Shown here: piece by piece, positions 16,843 through 24,761 of the stretch
How positions within the stretch are numbered: position 1 is the stretch's first letter
Layout: every line of letters begins with the position of its first letter
Assembly (NCBI GenBank): GCA_003165595.1
Contig: PLWQ01000016.1
Location: forward strand, 690-46,222
DNA length: 45,533 bases
Source of the DNA: Fibrobacterota bacterium
Lineage (GTDB): Bacteria > Fibrobacterota > Chitinivibrionia > Chitinivibrionales > FEN-1185
Reading direction: 5' to 3'
Notes under the pieces: model-generated
Database searches by the model: none
What the model saw: the letters and a program-made list of their open reading frames with translations, nothing else
Told to the model about the DNA's origin: nothing
Made by a program: the position numbers and the translations under genes

Positions 16843-16877
16843 ACGTGTACACGTCGAATGCCAGCATGGATTATTTT
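16843..16877 (+). promoter_or_regulatory. rnpB promoter with 12-bp palindrome at the -35 position
   Basis: A -10 like TATTTT (16872-16877) lies 6 bp before the rnpB 5' end. At the matching -35 position is the perfect palindrome ACGTGTACACGT (16843-16854) instead of TTGACA. It may be a regulator site or chance. Confidence 0.4.
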
Positions 16878-16883
16878 ATCGCC

Positions 16884-17267
16884 GGGAAAGAAGATCGGGC
16901 AATCGCTCCGCGCAAGTGGAGAGGAAAGTCCGGGCACCACAGGACGGGATACCTTGCGATAAGCAAGGGACTTCGGGAAACCGGGGTACGGAAAGTGTCA
17001 CAGAGACTAGACCGCCCCGCGCCCGGAGCAATCCGGGCGCGGAGTGAGATGTGAAAAGGCGGGGTAAGAGCCCACCGCGCTTCCCGGTAACGGGGAGCGG
17101 CTGAAAAACCCTATCCGGTGCAAGACCAAGCATGAAGGAGGCGCCTTTGCGGGCGCGGAAGCTGTCCGTTTCCAATTCCTTCGGGTAGGTCGCTCAATGC
17201 CCGGACGCGAGTCCGGGCCAGACAAATGATTGCTAGAACAGAACCCGGCTTACGGATCTTCTTTCCC
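16884..17267 (+). ncRNA. rnpB: RNase P RNA (type A)
   Basis: This is the catalytic RNA of RNase P, which cuts the 5' leader from precursor tRNAs. The core signature GAGGAAAGTCCGGGC is at 16921-16935, GGTAAGAGCCCACCGCG near 17064, the GGTAGGTCGCT block near 17184 and ACAGAACCCGGCTTAC at 17238-17253. The 5' end (16884-16896, GGGAAAGAAGATC) pairs perfectly with 17255-17267 as the P1 helix. Seven T residues (17268-17274) follow directly, so the 3' end is well placed. Its length of about 384 nt is normal for a bacterial type A RNA. Confidence 0.97.
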
Positions 17268-17344
17268 TTTTTTTCCCGGCCGGTACGACCCGCACCACCG
17301 GTGCTCAACCAATCCGTTTTCCGCGGCGGCGACACCTTCAACCG

Positions 17345-18742
17345 ATGAATCCCTTTTCCAGAAAAATCCTTGTCCTGTGGCTCGCACTGCTGCCGCAGGC
17401 ATGTGTATCTGTCAACGCCGACACTCTTCCTCCTCCCCCACCGTCCGATACAACGCGGCTTCCCTCGCAGAAGATCGTGGAAATCAATTACTGCGGCAAC
17501 AGGGTTACCAATCCAAGGATGCTGCGGATCTACCTCGGCATCGACACCGGGATGGTCTACGATTCGGCGCTTATCGCGGCCGGGAAAAAGCGTCTGATGG
17601 ACACCTACCTTTTCTCGAAAGTGGAGGTGCTTCGCCTGCAGAAAATCGAGGGCGTGCATGTGTTTGTTCTCGTGACGGAGTTCTTCTACTGGTTTCCGTC
17701 CGGCGGCGGCGACATAATCGAAGGAAGGTACGGCGACCCCAAGCAGGTCTGGTACCGGCTGCGGCTGGGAATCGGTTTACAGAACTTTCGGGGACTCTTT
17801 GAAACCTTTTCGATAGGCGCCACAGTCTGGGACGACAAGGCTCTTTCGATATCGTGGAGCAAACCGTTTGTCCCGTCACCATACTTTTTCAGCATCGGCG
17901 CGGCCGCGGAGGAATACCCGGACCTGAGTTTTCCCCGGCGCAGGCTCGTGGCAAACGCCAGGGTCACGCTCGGGAGGAGGTTCTTTGCCAATTCGAGATC
18001 GTATGTGTCAATCTCTCCCAGCTACAACAAGATCACCCGCGTCGACTCGACGGACTTGCCCGACAGCAGGGTGACCTACGATGAAATGGTTACGCAATGG
18101 GGATGGGTGACGGACAGGAAGAACAGGTCCTACGACCCGACCGCAGGGTGGTATATCCACACGTCGCTCACCACCAACGCGCTGTATGCCGGTGCGAACA
18201 ATCCGTTCTTGCAATGGAGCAACGATCTACGCTTGTATCATGAGGGTTTCTTTTCCTTCGACCGGTTTGCGTGCAAGATAACAACCGCGTTTCGCAGCAA
18301 CGACGCGGGACCCTACAGGGCACTTTACATTGGAGGCGACGGATCGGTGCGCGGCTGGGCGCGCGACCAGCTCGGACTCACCGCAATCATGAACGACTAT
18401 GCGGTCTGGTCGGGTGAATACCGGTTTCCAATATGGCGTCCGACACCTTCCTTCGATCTGCCGATTGTCTGCGACTACGCGCCAAGCCTCAGGGGATTTT
18501 ACCTGAGGGCCGACGGGGCCGTCATTCTTGACGCAGGCGAAATATGGCACGATATCGCTCACCCTTTTGCCGTGAACGAGGATGGCGAAGGCTTTGGTTT
18601 CGGCATCAGGATCATGGCGCCCACGCTTCTGCGCAGCGGCAGTTTCGACGTGGTGTGGCCTTTTCAAGACGCAGCCGATCCGCGCAGGGTCCGCTACTCG
18701 CTGACCCCGGCATGGCATTTGTACCTGGATATGTATTACTAA
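17345..18742 (+). CDS. Omp85-family outer-membrane protein with one POTRA-like domain
   Basis: The 465-residue product has a signal peptide (ILVLWLALLPQACVSVNA), a proline-rich linker, one POTRA-like domain at about residues 42-112 (KIVEINYCGNRVTN, RIYLGIDTGMVYD, LFSKVEVLRLQ) and a C-terminal beta-barrel. The Omp85 barrel signature GGDGSVRGWARDQLG at about residue 328 corresponds to the conserved loop-6 VRGF/Y motif. The barrel ends in an aromatic tail (LYLDMYY). The family includes BamA and TamA and short patatin- or FhaC-like relatives; with a single POTRA this is not BamA. Substrate is unknown. It starts 77 bp after rnpB and its ribosome site is weak. Confidence 0.88.
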   Translation: MNPFSRKILVLWLALLPQACVSVNADTLPPPPPSDTTRLPSQKIVEINYCGNRVTNPRMLRIYLGIDTGMVYDSALIAAGKKRLMDTYLFSKVEVLRLQKIEGVHVFVLVTEFFYWFPSGGGDIIEGRYGDPKQVWYRLRLGIGLQNFRGLFETFSIGATVWDDKALSISWSKPFVPSPYFFSIGAAAEEYPDLSFPRRRLVANARVTLGRRFFANSRSYVSISPSYNKITRVDSTDLPDSRVTYDEMVTQWGWVTDRKNRSYDPTAGWYIHTSLTTNALYAGANNPFLQWSNDLRLYHEGFFSFDRFACKITTAFRSNDAGPYRALYIGGDGSVRGWARDQLGLTAIMNDYAVWSGEYRFPIWRPTPSFDLPIVCDYAPSLRGFYLRADGAVILDAGEIWHDIAHPFAVNEDGEGFGFGIRIMAPTLLRSGSFDVVWPFQDAADPRRVRYSLTPAWHLYLDMYY

Positions 18743-18775
18743 AGTTAAAAGTTAAAAGTTAAAAGTTTAAAGTTG
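18741..18775 (+). repeat. Short tandem repeat of AGTTAAA
   Basis: Three exact copies of the 7-mer AGTTAAA, then AGTTTAAAGTTGAA, start right at the stop codon of the Omp85 gene. Its length may vary by slippage. Confidence 0.85.
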
Positions 18776-18828
18776 AAGGCAGTGAAACGGGTCAGGGGAA
18801 GCTTTGACATACGCGGAACGGCGGGCAG

Positions 18829-19251
18829 TTACTTCTTCTTGAGAATCTTCACTTTTGCGACATTGACGAGGCTGATGCTGAACTGTCCCTTGTGCGACTG
18901 GCCGGTAATCACGTCGGCAACGGAAATATGGGTAAGCGGATTATTGTCCTTGTTGCGCGCATCGAGCTTGGTTCCATCCTGCAGGGTGACGCTGGCGAGG
19001 AAGAAAAGCCTGCCGCCGATTGTCCTGGAATCTTCCGGTGAAATCGTGACCTCACTTATCGCTCCAAGAGGAATATTCTTGAGCGATTCCCCATTGAGCA
19101 CGGTGATCGCAGAGCCGCTCGACAGCGAGATTTTTCTTACCTGTGTCTCTACGCCCGCGTTGTCCGTTACAACACCGTCTGCATCGCAGCCGCACAGCCA
19201 CAGGACCGCGCCGCACGCTGCAAAAAGCCCGAGTGCGCGAAAGCGGATCAT
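18829..19251 (-). CDS. Small lipoprotein of unknown function
   Basis: The ATG at 19251 overlaps the stop of the STAS gene as ATGA, so translation is probably coupled. The 140-residue product has a lipoprotein signal (LFAACGAVLWLCGC, lipid on Cys18). The mature part is beta-rich: KISLSSGSAITVLNGESLKN, then LGAISEVTISPEDS, ASVTLQDGTKLDAR and GQFSISLVNVAKVKIL. The pattern suggests a small beta-barrel or beta-sandwich repeated twice, as in proteins that track a set of regulated parameters, but no family is recognised. It is the last gene of the fmt operon. Confidence 0.8.
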   Translation of the reverse strand: MIRFRALGLFAACGAVLWLCGCDADGVVTDNAGVETQVRKISLSSGSAITVLNGESLKNIPLGAISEVTISPEDSRTIGGRLFFLASVTLQDGTKLDARNKDNNPLTHISVADVITGQSHKGQFSISLVNVAKVKILKKK

Positions 19252-19598
19252 GCCGCCGCCACTTTCTGATCCGTCAAGAATTCCTGCTCTGTACGGTAGG
19301 TCTTCATCAAACGGTCTATGCCGACCATTTCCAGCACCTTTCGCACCTGACTTTCCTTTGCGATGATGTACACCGCCCCCTTGTTTTCCTGCACGTCGCA
19401 CAAACAATGGATAAAGATGCTGATGCCGGCGCTGTCGAGGTAGGTGGTCCTTTCGAGATTGAAGACGAAATGGTGATGTCCCGTCTTGATGCAATTGTAA
19501 ATATCATCGTCAAGCTTCTTGGTATTTTCCTCGGTATCGATATTGCCGATGATATGGACCATCTTGAACGATCCTTTGTCCTCGATTTCGTACCTCAT
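19248..19598 (-). CDS. STAS-domain anti-sigma factor antagonist
   Basis: The ATG at 19598 follows AAAGGAATTCGCG and gives 116 residues of a single STAS domain. YLDSAGISIF contains the conserved serine that kinases of the SpoIIAB/RsbW type phosphorylate; when unphosphorylated such proteins free a sigma factor by binding its anti-sigma kinase. HIIGNIDTEENTKKL and HHHFVFNLERTT are the earlier family strands. No partner kinase, phosphatase or sigma factor is visible in the window. It lies in the fmt-rsmB operon and its stop overlaps the lipoprotein start. Confidence 0.93.
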   Translation of the reverse strand: MRYEIEDKGSFKMVHIIGNIDTEENTKKLDDDIYNCIKTGHHHFVFNLERTTYLDSAGISIFIHCLCDVQENKGAVYIIAKESQVRKVLEMVGIDRLMKTYRTEQEFLTDQKVAAA

Positions 19599-19653
19599 CG
19601 CGAATTCCTTTCCCCGTGATCGGAGCAAACAACCACCGCCACCGGCGGAGGCT

Positions 19654-19890
19654 TTAATGGGAAAAATCTGCGGCCCGGCCGCTATGGTCCGCCGAAGGCC
19701 CGCTTTCTATTGTATTGATCTCGCGTTCAAAAAACAAGTGTATTTTTGCAAGCCCGGCCTCCATAATCGACTCCTTGAGATCCCATCCCTCGCGCCGCAT
19801 TCCGGCGCAAACGGCATCAACCTCATCGAACACTTTCCTGGGTTTGCGGCTGAACCCGACTTTAACGACCCGCTCGGTTGACTCTCTCAC
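19654..19890 (-). CDS. Small conserved-looking protein of unknown function
   Basis: A GTG start at 19890 lies 6 bp after the stop of the preceding lipoprotein gene, with GAGGAA upstream. The 78-residue product reads VVKVGFSRKPRKVFDEVDAV, then CAGMRREGWDLKESIMEAGL and AKIHLFFEREI, a compact alpha/beta pattern with a GW motif. It looks like a small domain of the kind annotated as uncharacterised (DUF4177-like is one idea). I cannot assign a role. Its packing between operon genes supports it being real. Confidence 0.6.
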   Translation of the reverse strand: MRESTERVVKVGFSRKPRKVFDEVDAVCAGMRREGWDLKESIMEAGLAKIHLFFEREINTIESGPSADHSGRAADFSH

Positions 19891-19896
19891 GAAACG

Positions 19897-20553
19897 CTAC
19901 CAGTTCCTCTCATTGTTTTCCGGCGCGAATACCGGAATCTTGTCGAATGCCTTCTGTAAAGACCTGCGAACAAGCTCGGCGTCCGATGGCTTGTCGCCCC
20001 GCGCCGTGCATTCAACCTGCACCCGCCATACGGCTTCGGCACTGTCAACGCTCCACAATTCGGTTTCCAAGACCATTCTCCGCTTGAGGGAACCTTCGAA
20101 CCCCCTGATTCTGAGCCCTCTGGTAATGCGCGTGACCGAACAGTAGCCGGTTTTCATCTGTTTCCAAACCGAGTCGCTGTTCTGAATCGCCACCACGTTG
20201 CTCGAATAGAGAAGTTTGTAGAAGCGGTTCAGCACCCCCTGGCCGTATGCGGCCTTGCAATGGCCCTCGAATTCTTCCGGCGGCACGGGTTGAACATCTC
20301 CCCGCTTTCCTTGCAGCAATTCCCCCAGTTCAAGAGGGGAAAGCGGCGGCATTGAATCGGGGCCCGTCTTGGTGAGCACGGGCAGGATAAGCACGGTCTC
20401 GTTGGAAAGCGAAGTTCCCGCAAAGGAGCGCTGTTGATACAGCACGGTTGCAAGGTAGCTTTCCGAAGGGGTTATTGGGATGTAGGCACAGGAGAATGCG
20501 GCCAGGGCTACGCATACGGGCGCCAGGCGGAATGGCACGCGGGCAATGTCCAT
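19897..20553 (-). CDS. Lipoprotein of unknown function
   Basis: The 218-residue product has a signal ending in a lipobox-like AAFSC (Cys22), so a lipid anchor is likely. The mature part (VLILPVLTKTGPDSMPPLSP, later RMVLETELWSVDSAEAVWRV) resembles exported proteins that assemble a numerical or envelope parameter through strands such as ATELWSVDSGE, but no family name can be given. AGGGAAAAATC precedes the ATG. The gene lies 80 bp after rsmB and 6 bp before the small protein gene. Operon membership is clear, function is not. Confidence 0.78.
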   Translation of the reverse strand: MDIARVPFRLAPVCVALAAFSCAYIPITPSESYLATVLYQQRSFAGTSLSNETVLILPVLTKTGPDSMPPLSPLELGELLQGKRGDVQPVPPEEFEGHCKAAYGQGVLNRFYKLLYSSNVVAIQNSDSVWKQMKTGYCSVTRITRGLRIRGFEGSLKRRMVLETELWSVDSAEAVWRVQVECTARGDKPSDAELVRRSLQKAFDKIPVFAPENNERNW

Positions 20554-20633
20554 GTTGATTTTTCCCTGTCAAGACCGGTGGACCGGCTGCCTTATTATAT
20601 CATCCCGAACGGGCACTTGCATCAAGGACTTGG

Positions 20634-21959
20634 TTAGCACACGCGCCGCAGCCTTGCCCCGAACATGCCGTCCAGTTTGTGTTCGTAGGGAGAGATCTTG
20701 ACAAAACCGTCCCCGCTCACATACGATGCGGGAATCGCGTCCGGCGGGTGATCGAGTACAAATCCCGGATGCTCGCCGAGGAATGCGGCAACCACGTTCT
20801 CGTTTTCCTCAGGCTCCAGCGAGCACGTCGAATACACCAGAATGCCGCCCGGCGCCAGCAGCGTGGACGCGGAATGCAAGAGCCCCTTCTGGGCCAGCGA
20901 CAATCGGAGCAGATCCTGCTCCGTTTTTGTCCATCTTCCCTCCGGGTGCCTGTGCAGCACGCCCGTGCCCGAACAGGGAGCGTCGAGAAGAACCTTGCCC
21001 AGCGTACCTTTAAACGGGAGTGCGGTGCCGTTGCACATCACCGGAAGGATATTCGAAAGGTGCATGCGCCTGAACGTTTCGACGGCAAGCTGCATCCGGT
21101 TCCGCCGTATTTCGCAGGCAATAACCCTGCCTGCAGAACCGGTGATCTCGGCGCTCAGTGCGCTTTTGCCTCCGGGCGCGCAGCACAAGTCCCCCACACG
21201 CTCGCCCTGGGCTATATCGAGCAGCGCCACGATCCAGCCCGAAGAAGGCGCCTGGACAGTGCACTCCCCCTCTTTGAACAGCGGGATAAGCTCGGGCGGA
21301 ACGGGTTTCCTGAGCCTGTAGAAAAGGTTGAGATAGCCGGATGCGCCGTCGCACAGGTCGTGCATTTCGGTTTCAAACTGCTGCCGCGACAGTCCGCGCA
21401 GTTTTCTTCGAAGAAACAGGTCCGGCTTTTCGTTGTTGAACGACAGGAGCAGTTTAGTTTTCGACAGACCAAGCCGGTCGAGCCATCGCTTTATCATCCA
21501 CTCCGGATGAGAGAACTCCACCGACAGCCGTACCTTGAGATCCTTATGCGGATCGGGCATCTTGATATGCTTCCGGTTTTTGATCAGGTTGCGCAGCGTG
21601 CCATTGACAAGACCGGAAAAATGCTGGGTACTGCGGGCAATCCTCGTGAGATTGACAGACTCATTGACACTTGCGTGATCGGGCACCCTGTCCATGTACA
21701 GGATCTGATACGCGCCTATTTCCAGGATGCTCGTTACGACCGGGTCCTGGAGCACGGCGGGATCTTCCACGAATTGAGAAAGCACGTAGTCGAGCGTCAG
21801 CTTGCGCCGCGTGACGCCGTACACGATTTCGAACACAAAACGCGTGTCGCGGTGATCGATAACATTGTGCGACAATTCCCGTTCAATTGCGGTATCGAGC
21901 ACGCCGGGCCGTTTGTGCAAGGCGACGAGAACTTTGAGTGAAACAGCTCGAGCGTTCAT
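20634..21959 (-). CDS. rsmB: 16S rRNA m5C967 methyltransferase RsmB
   Basis: The 441-residue enzyme methylates C967 of 16S rRNA with S-adenosylmethionine. An N-terminal NusB-like RNA-binding domain covers residues 1-135 (RFVFEIVYGVTRRK, VNLTR). The methyltransferase part has motif I DLCCAPGGKS at 257-266, DAPCSGTGVL at 326-335 with the PC cysteine that helps release, and YSTCSLEPEENE with the catalytic Cys379. Its start overlaps the fmt stop by 4 bp (ATGA), the common fmt-rsmB arrangement; the peptide deformylase gene that often precedes them is absent here. Confidence 0.97.
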   Translation of the reverse strand: MNARAVSLKVLVALHKRPGVLDTAIERELSHNVIDHRDTRFVFEIVYGVTRRKLTLDYVLSQFVEDPAVLQDPVVTSILEIGAYQILYMDRVPDHASVNESVNLTRIARSTQHFSGLVNGTLRNLIKNRKHIKMPDPHKDLKVRLSVEFSHPEWMIKRWLDRLGLSKTKLLLSFNNEKPDLFLRRKLRGLSRQQFETEMHDLCDGASGYLNLFYRLRKPVPPELIPLFKEGECTVQAPSSGWIVALLDIAQGERVGDLCCAPGGKSALSAEITGSAGRVIACEIRRNRMQLAVETFRRMHLSNILPVMCNGTALPFKGTLGKVLLDAPCSGTGVLHRHPEGRWTKTEQDLLRLSLAQKGLLHSASTLLAPGGILVYSTCSLEPEENENVVAAFLGEHPGFVLDHPPDAIPASYVSGDGFVKISPYEHKLDGMFGARLRRVC

Positions 21960-22891
21960 GCAAACCTCATTCCGATGTCGATTCCCCTGCCGCCGGCGAA
22001 ATCGCGGGCGGCCATGGATTTCCTGCCTTCGGGCTTCACTTCACTTACCAGAAGCCTGCCGTTTCCGCACTGTACTTCAAACCCGCTTTTGTCTATGGCT
22101 ACCACGGTGCCGGGCGGCTCGAATTGCGGACCGCTGTGGTCCGAGACCTCGGCCCATTCGACCATGATTCGCGTTTCGTCAAGAAAGGTGTAGGTGCCGG
22201 GAAACGGTTTGAACGCACGGACCTTGTTGAATATTGCCGGGGCGGCATCCGACCAGTTGATCCTGCCCTCCGCCTTGGCAAGCTTGGGCGCGCCGCACGC
22301 GCGGGATGCATCCTGGGTCGCAAAAACGGCGGCATTGCTCTCAACCAACGCCAGCGCTTCCGCAAGGGCCTGGGCGCCTAGCACCGAAAGGCGCTCGCCC
22401 AATTGCGGAGCAGTTTCCTTCGGGCCAATGCCGGTCTTTCTTGAAAGCACGATCCCGCCGGTATCGATGCCTGCGTCAATCTTAAAAATCGTGATTCCTG
22501 TTTCGTTTTCACCCGCCTCGATGGCTCTCTGAATAGGCGCAGGCCCGCGATAGCGGGGCAGCAGCGAGGCATGTATGTTGAAAGTCCCCAATCGCGGGAT
22601 GCCGAAAATGGACTTGGGGAGTATCCTAAAGGCTACAACAACGAAAACATCCGCGGCCATTTTCCTTAATTCTTCGGCAACCGAATCTGCGCCAAGGGTT
22701 TGCGGCGTGATGATTGGATCAAAGCCCTTGGTCTTTGCATAGGCGGTCATGGGCGAATCGGCAAGAGCAAGCCCGCGTCCCTGCCTGCTGGCCGGGGTGC
22801 TCACAATTCCTGTCACAACATGGCCGTTCCTTGTCAGGGCTTCCAGAGCAGGGATACCGAACCCTGCGGACCCCATAAAGACAACACGCAC
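21956..22891 (-). CDS. fmt: Methionyl-tRNA formyltransferase
   Basis: The 311-residue enzyme transfers a formyl group from 10-formyltetrahydrofolate to initiator Met-tRNA. The formyltransferase signature NIHASLLPRYRGPAPIQRAI is at residues 105-124, with catalytic Asn105 and His107 and Asp143 in GIDTGG. The start is a GTG at 22891 with GGAGGAG only 2-3 bp upstream, unusually close; no better start is visible. The C-terminal tRNA-binding domain follows from about residue 205 (INWSDAAPAIFNKVRAFKP). It is the first gene of the operon that runs through rsmB to the STAS and lipoprotein genes. Confidence 0.98.
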   Translation of the reverse strand: MRVVFMGSAGFGIPALEALTRNGHVVTGIVSTPASRQGRGLALADSPMTAYAKTKGFDPIITPQTLGADSVAEELRKMAADVFVVVAFRILPKSIFGIPRLGTFNIHASLLPRYRGPAPIQRAIEAGENETGITIFKIDAGIDTGGIVLSRKTGIGPKETAPQLGERLSVLGAQALAEALALVESNAAVFATQDASRACGAPKLAKAEGRINWSDAAPAIFNKVRAFKPFPGTYTFLDETRIMVEWAEVSDHSGPQFEPPGTVVAIDKSGFEVQCGNGRLLVSEVKPEGRKSMAARDFAGGRGIDIGMRFA

Positions 22892-23038
22892 GTCTCCTCC
22901 ACGGGATGCTCATCCTTACAAAAATACATACCTGGAGCAGCGGCAAAGACAAATACGTTGCTATTGCAATGTAAACCTGCCATGAGTTAATTTCCCATCA
23001 AGCGATTTGTACCAAAAAAGATACAAGCGGCTGAAATC

Positions 23039-23044
23039 TATAAT
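23039..23044 (+). promoter_or_regulatory. Promoter -10 candidate for the 23063 gene
   Basis: TATAAT lies only 18 bp before the ATG, with GAAGGAG between them, so the leader would be very short. No -35 is visible. The rest of the divergent gap 22892-23062 shows no gene. Confidence 0.35.
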
Positions 23045-23062
23045 TTTAATGAAGGAGTACCT

Positions 23063-23449
23063 ATGTCCTCCCCCTCTTTCGCGCCAGTAGACGAGCTCAA
23101 CGCCTACTGTCGCTTTTGCCAGAAAATCATTCCTGCCCATTTGGACCGGAGTATCGCGGGTAATGGAAGATTGTTGGATAAGGAATCCACGTTTGAATAT
23201 TTCTGCACAAAATGCCGCAAGACCTTTTGTTACACGGGGAAAGATTTGCTGCCTTCTGAGGATGCTTCAAAAGCGAGTACGGAACCCAGGGACTATGTTC
23301 CCAAAAACCACTACCTTATCGGAGAAAAGATTTCGCACAAGAAGTTCAAGGACACGGGACTTGTGGTGGGCAAGGACAGAGGGGTTCCTGCCCGGATTCT
23401 GGTACAGTTCGAAAAATCCGGATTCAAGAAGCTGGTCGAGGACATCTAG
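23063..23449 (+). CDS. Zinc-ribbon protein with UvrD-type Tudor-like tail
   Basis: The 128-residue product has two CxxC knuckles, CRFC at residue 16 and CTKC at about 49 (with a further cysteine in TFCYTG), forming a probable zinc ribbon over residues 14-65. The tail (YLIGEKISHKKFKDTGLVVG, then ARILVQFEKSGFKKLVEDI) resembles the C-terminal Tudor-like domain of UvrD/PcrA helicases that binds RNA polymerase (GxxVxHxxFGxGxV, then VxFxxxGxKxL). That comparison is by pattern. A role in transcription or repair is therefore a guess. GAAGGAGTACCT precedes the ATG. It stands divergent from fmt. Confidence 0.82.
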   Translation: MSSPSFAPVDELNAYCRFCQKIIPAHLDRSIAGNGRLLDKESTFEYFCTKCRKTFCYTGKDLLPSEDASKASTEPRDYVPKNHYLIGEKISHKKFKDTGLVVGKDRGVPARILVQFEKSGFKKLVEDI

Positions 23450-23534
23450 GGCCAGGTCAGTTTTTTCATGGCTGCCGGGCACAAGCACCAGCAACACCAG
23501 GTGCCCCGGCTTCGCACAGAGAGACCACCAACGC

Positions 23535-24059
23535 ATGCGGCATTGCAAGAAAGGAATACTGGACCCGGTCCCGGTCTTTCTCGCAATCACCGCATTTTTT
23601 GTGCCGGTAGTGTGTGCACCGTCCCAATCCGGGGCGTTTGCGATGAGCATGCTTATCGCAAACGCCGCTTCCCCCGCGTCGTCATTTACAGACACGTCCC
23701 TCATAGTGGAAGATCTTTCCCAACCAAAATCCTTGCCGGGTGCCGCTGCCGTTTCCACGCAGACCCCGGCCGCCGCGCCGAAAATACCGGCTGTTGGGGT
23801 AAAGGAGATCACCAGGATCTCGACCGCAGCCGACACGCTTCAAGTCAACACAAGAGAGATGTTCCGTAATCTGGGCACGTTTCACAAGGCAATGGGCATA
23901 TACACCGTTGCGGCAGGTGCGCTGGCCGTCATCGTGGGAGCGGCCGTACTCGACAGGCAGGACATTCTGCCGTATTCGCTCTCGCTTATCACGCTCGGCG
24001 GCATTACCTGCGGCATCGGCGTCTGGGAAATTACCATAGGCAGGTCTATTTCCAAATAG
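23535..24059 (+). CDS. Membrane protein of unknown function
   Basis: The ATG at 23535 gives 174 residues; the frame is open upstream over the 23063 gene but that part is not credible. An N-terminal hydrophobic stretch (PVFLAITAFFVPVVCAPS) is a signal or first membrane segment. A linker rich in alanine and proline follows, then two C-terminal membrane segments (YTVAAGALAVIVGAAVL and SLSLITLGGITCGIGVW). No motif is recognised. It starts 85 bp after the zinc-ribbon gene, so the two may be co-transcribed. The ribosome site is weak (AGAGA), which lowers confidence in the start. Confidence 0.65.
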   Translation: MRHCKKGILDPVPVFLAITAFFVPVVCAPSQSGAFAMSMLIANAASPASSFTDTSLIVEDLSQPKSLPGAAAVSTQTPAAAPKIPAVGVKEITRISTAADTLQVNTREMFRNLGTFHKAMGIYTVAAGALAVIVGAAVLDRQDILPYSLSLITLGGITCGIGVWEITIGRSISK

Positions 24060-24092
24060 CGGCGCCGGGGGCAGCGGGAGTTGTCTCATTGA

Positions 24093-24145
24093 ACAACCTC
24101 AGTGAGCAGCCTGTAATGCGCAAACTTTGGGATTCAGTGCCTTCC
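24093..24145 (+). repeat. Partial hairpin-type dispersed repeat (headless copy 4)
   Basis: GTGAGCAGCCTGTAATGCG and the following TGGGATTCAGTGCC match copy 2 (8410-8450). The hairpin and the ATTACAACC block are missing. It forms part of the leader of the 24174 gene. Confidence 0.75.
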
Positions 24146-24173
24146 CGCACATCAACCTCTGCAAAGGACAACC

Positions 24174-24710
24174 ATGATGAACAAGGGTTACTTTACGAGA
24201 CTTCTTCTGGCCGCGGCTGCGGCGATTTCCTTTGTCAACGTTCCCGCGCGTGCGCAGGAGCTCTCAATCAACCTTCGGGCCATTGGCCATATTGCTTCGC
24301 AAGGCCGCGTTCAGGACAAGGAATTCAACCCGAAGCTGACCGTCGTGGACCAACTTATTAAAGCCGGGCCGCAGGCCATTCCTTTTCTCGTGTCCAAACT
24401 GGAGGACACCAGCGTCATCAAAGCCAAAGTGCTGGATGGCTGGCCCCGGGTGCGCGTCGGCGACATCGCGTGGTTCATTCTGTACGACTTCTTCACAACC
24501 AGGAGTCAGGTATCCACGCTCCCGGAACCCGGATTGTTCGCGATTCTGGGCGCGGAAAACCTTAACCAGCCGGGATGGAAATCGTGGTCCGCCGTCGTTC
24601 AAAAGACCGGCAGGGCCGGCATCCGCAAGGGAGTCGAGGCGATTCTTGAGCCCTACAAGGGAAAATTCGCGTGGGACGACAAGGAGCGGTGTTTCATGAT
24701 CGGCGAGTAA
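24174..24710 (+). CDS. Exported hypothetical protein
   Basis: The 178-residue product has a signal peptide (FTRLLLAAAAAISFVNVPARA) and no lipobox. The mature part contains DQLIKAGPQAIPFLVSKLED, which resembles a HEAT-like helix pair, and a tryptophan-rich middle (WPRVRVGDIAWFILYDFFTT). Its C-terminus is polar. The ATG is doubled (ATGATG) after AAGGACAACC. A perfect bidirectional terminator follows. No family is recognised; periplasmic location is inferred. Confidence 0.75.
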   Translation: MMNKGYFTRLLLAAAAAISFVNVPARAQELSINLRAIGHIASQGRVQDKEFNPKLTVVDQLIKAGPQAIPFLVSKLEDTSVIKAKVLDGWPRVRVGDIAWFILYDFFTTRSQVSTLPEPGLFAILGAENLNQPGWKSWSAVVQKTGRAGIRKGVEAILEPYKGKFAWDDKERCFMIGE

Positions 24711-24761
24711 AGAACCGCGGGTGAACGCGGCCCCCCGCGCCCCTCGTCGCGGCGTACACGG

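Noticed and set aside
18741-18775. CRISPR-like direct repeats
   Set aside because: Units are only 7 bp with no spacers; this is a simple tandem repeat. No CRISPR array was seen elsewhere.
20679-21941. 420-residue plus-strand frame antisense to rsmB
   Set aside because: It lies wholly on the opposite strand of an unmistakable rsmB, is arginine/histidine-rich and has no motif; it is a GC-rich shadow.
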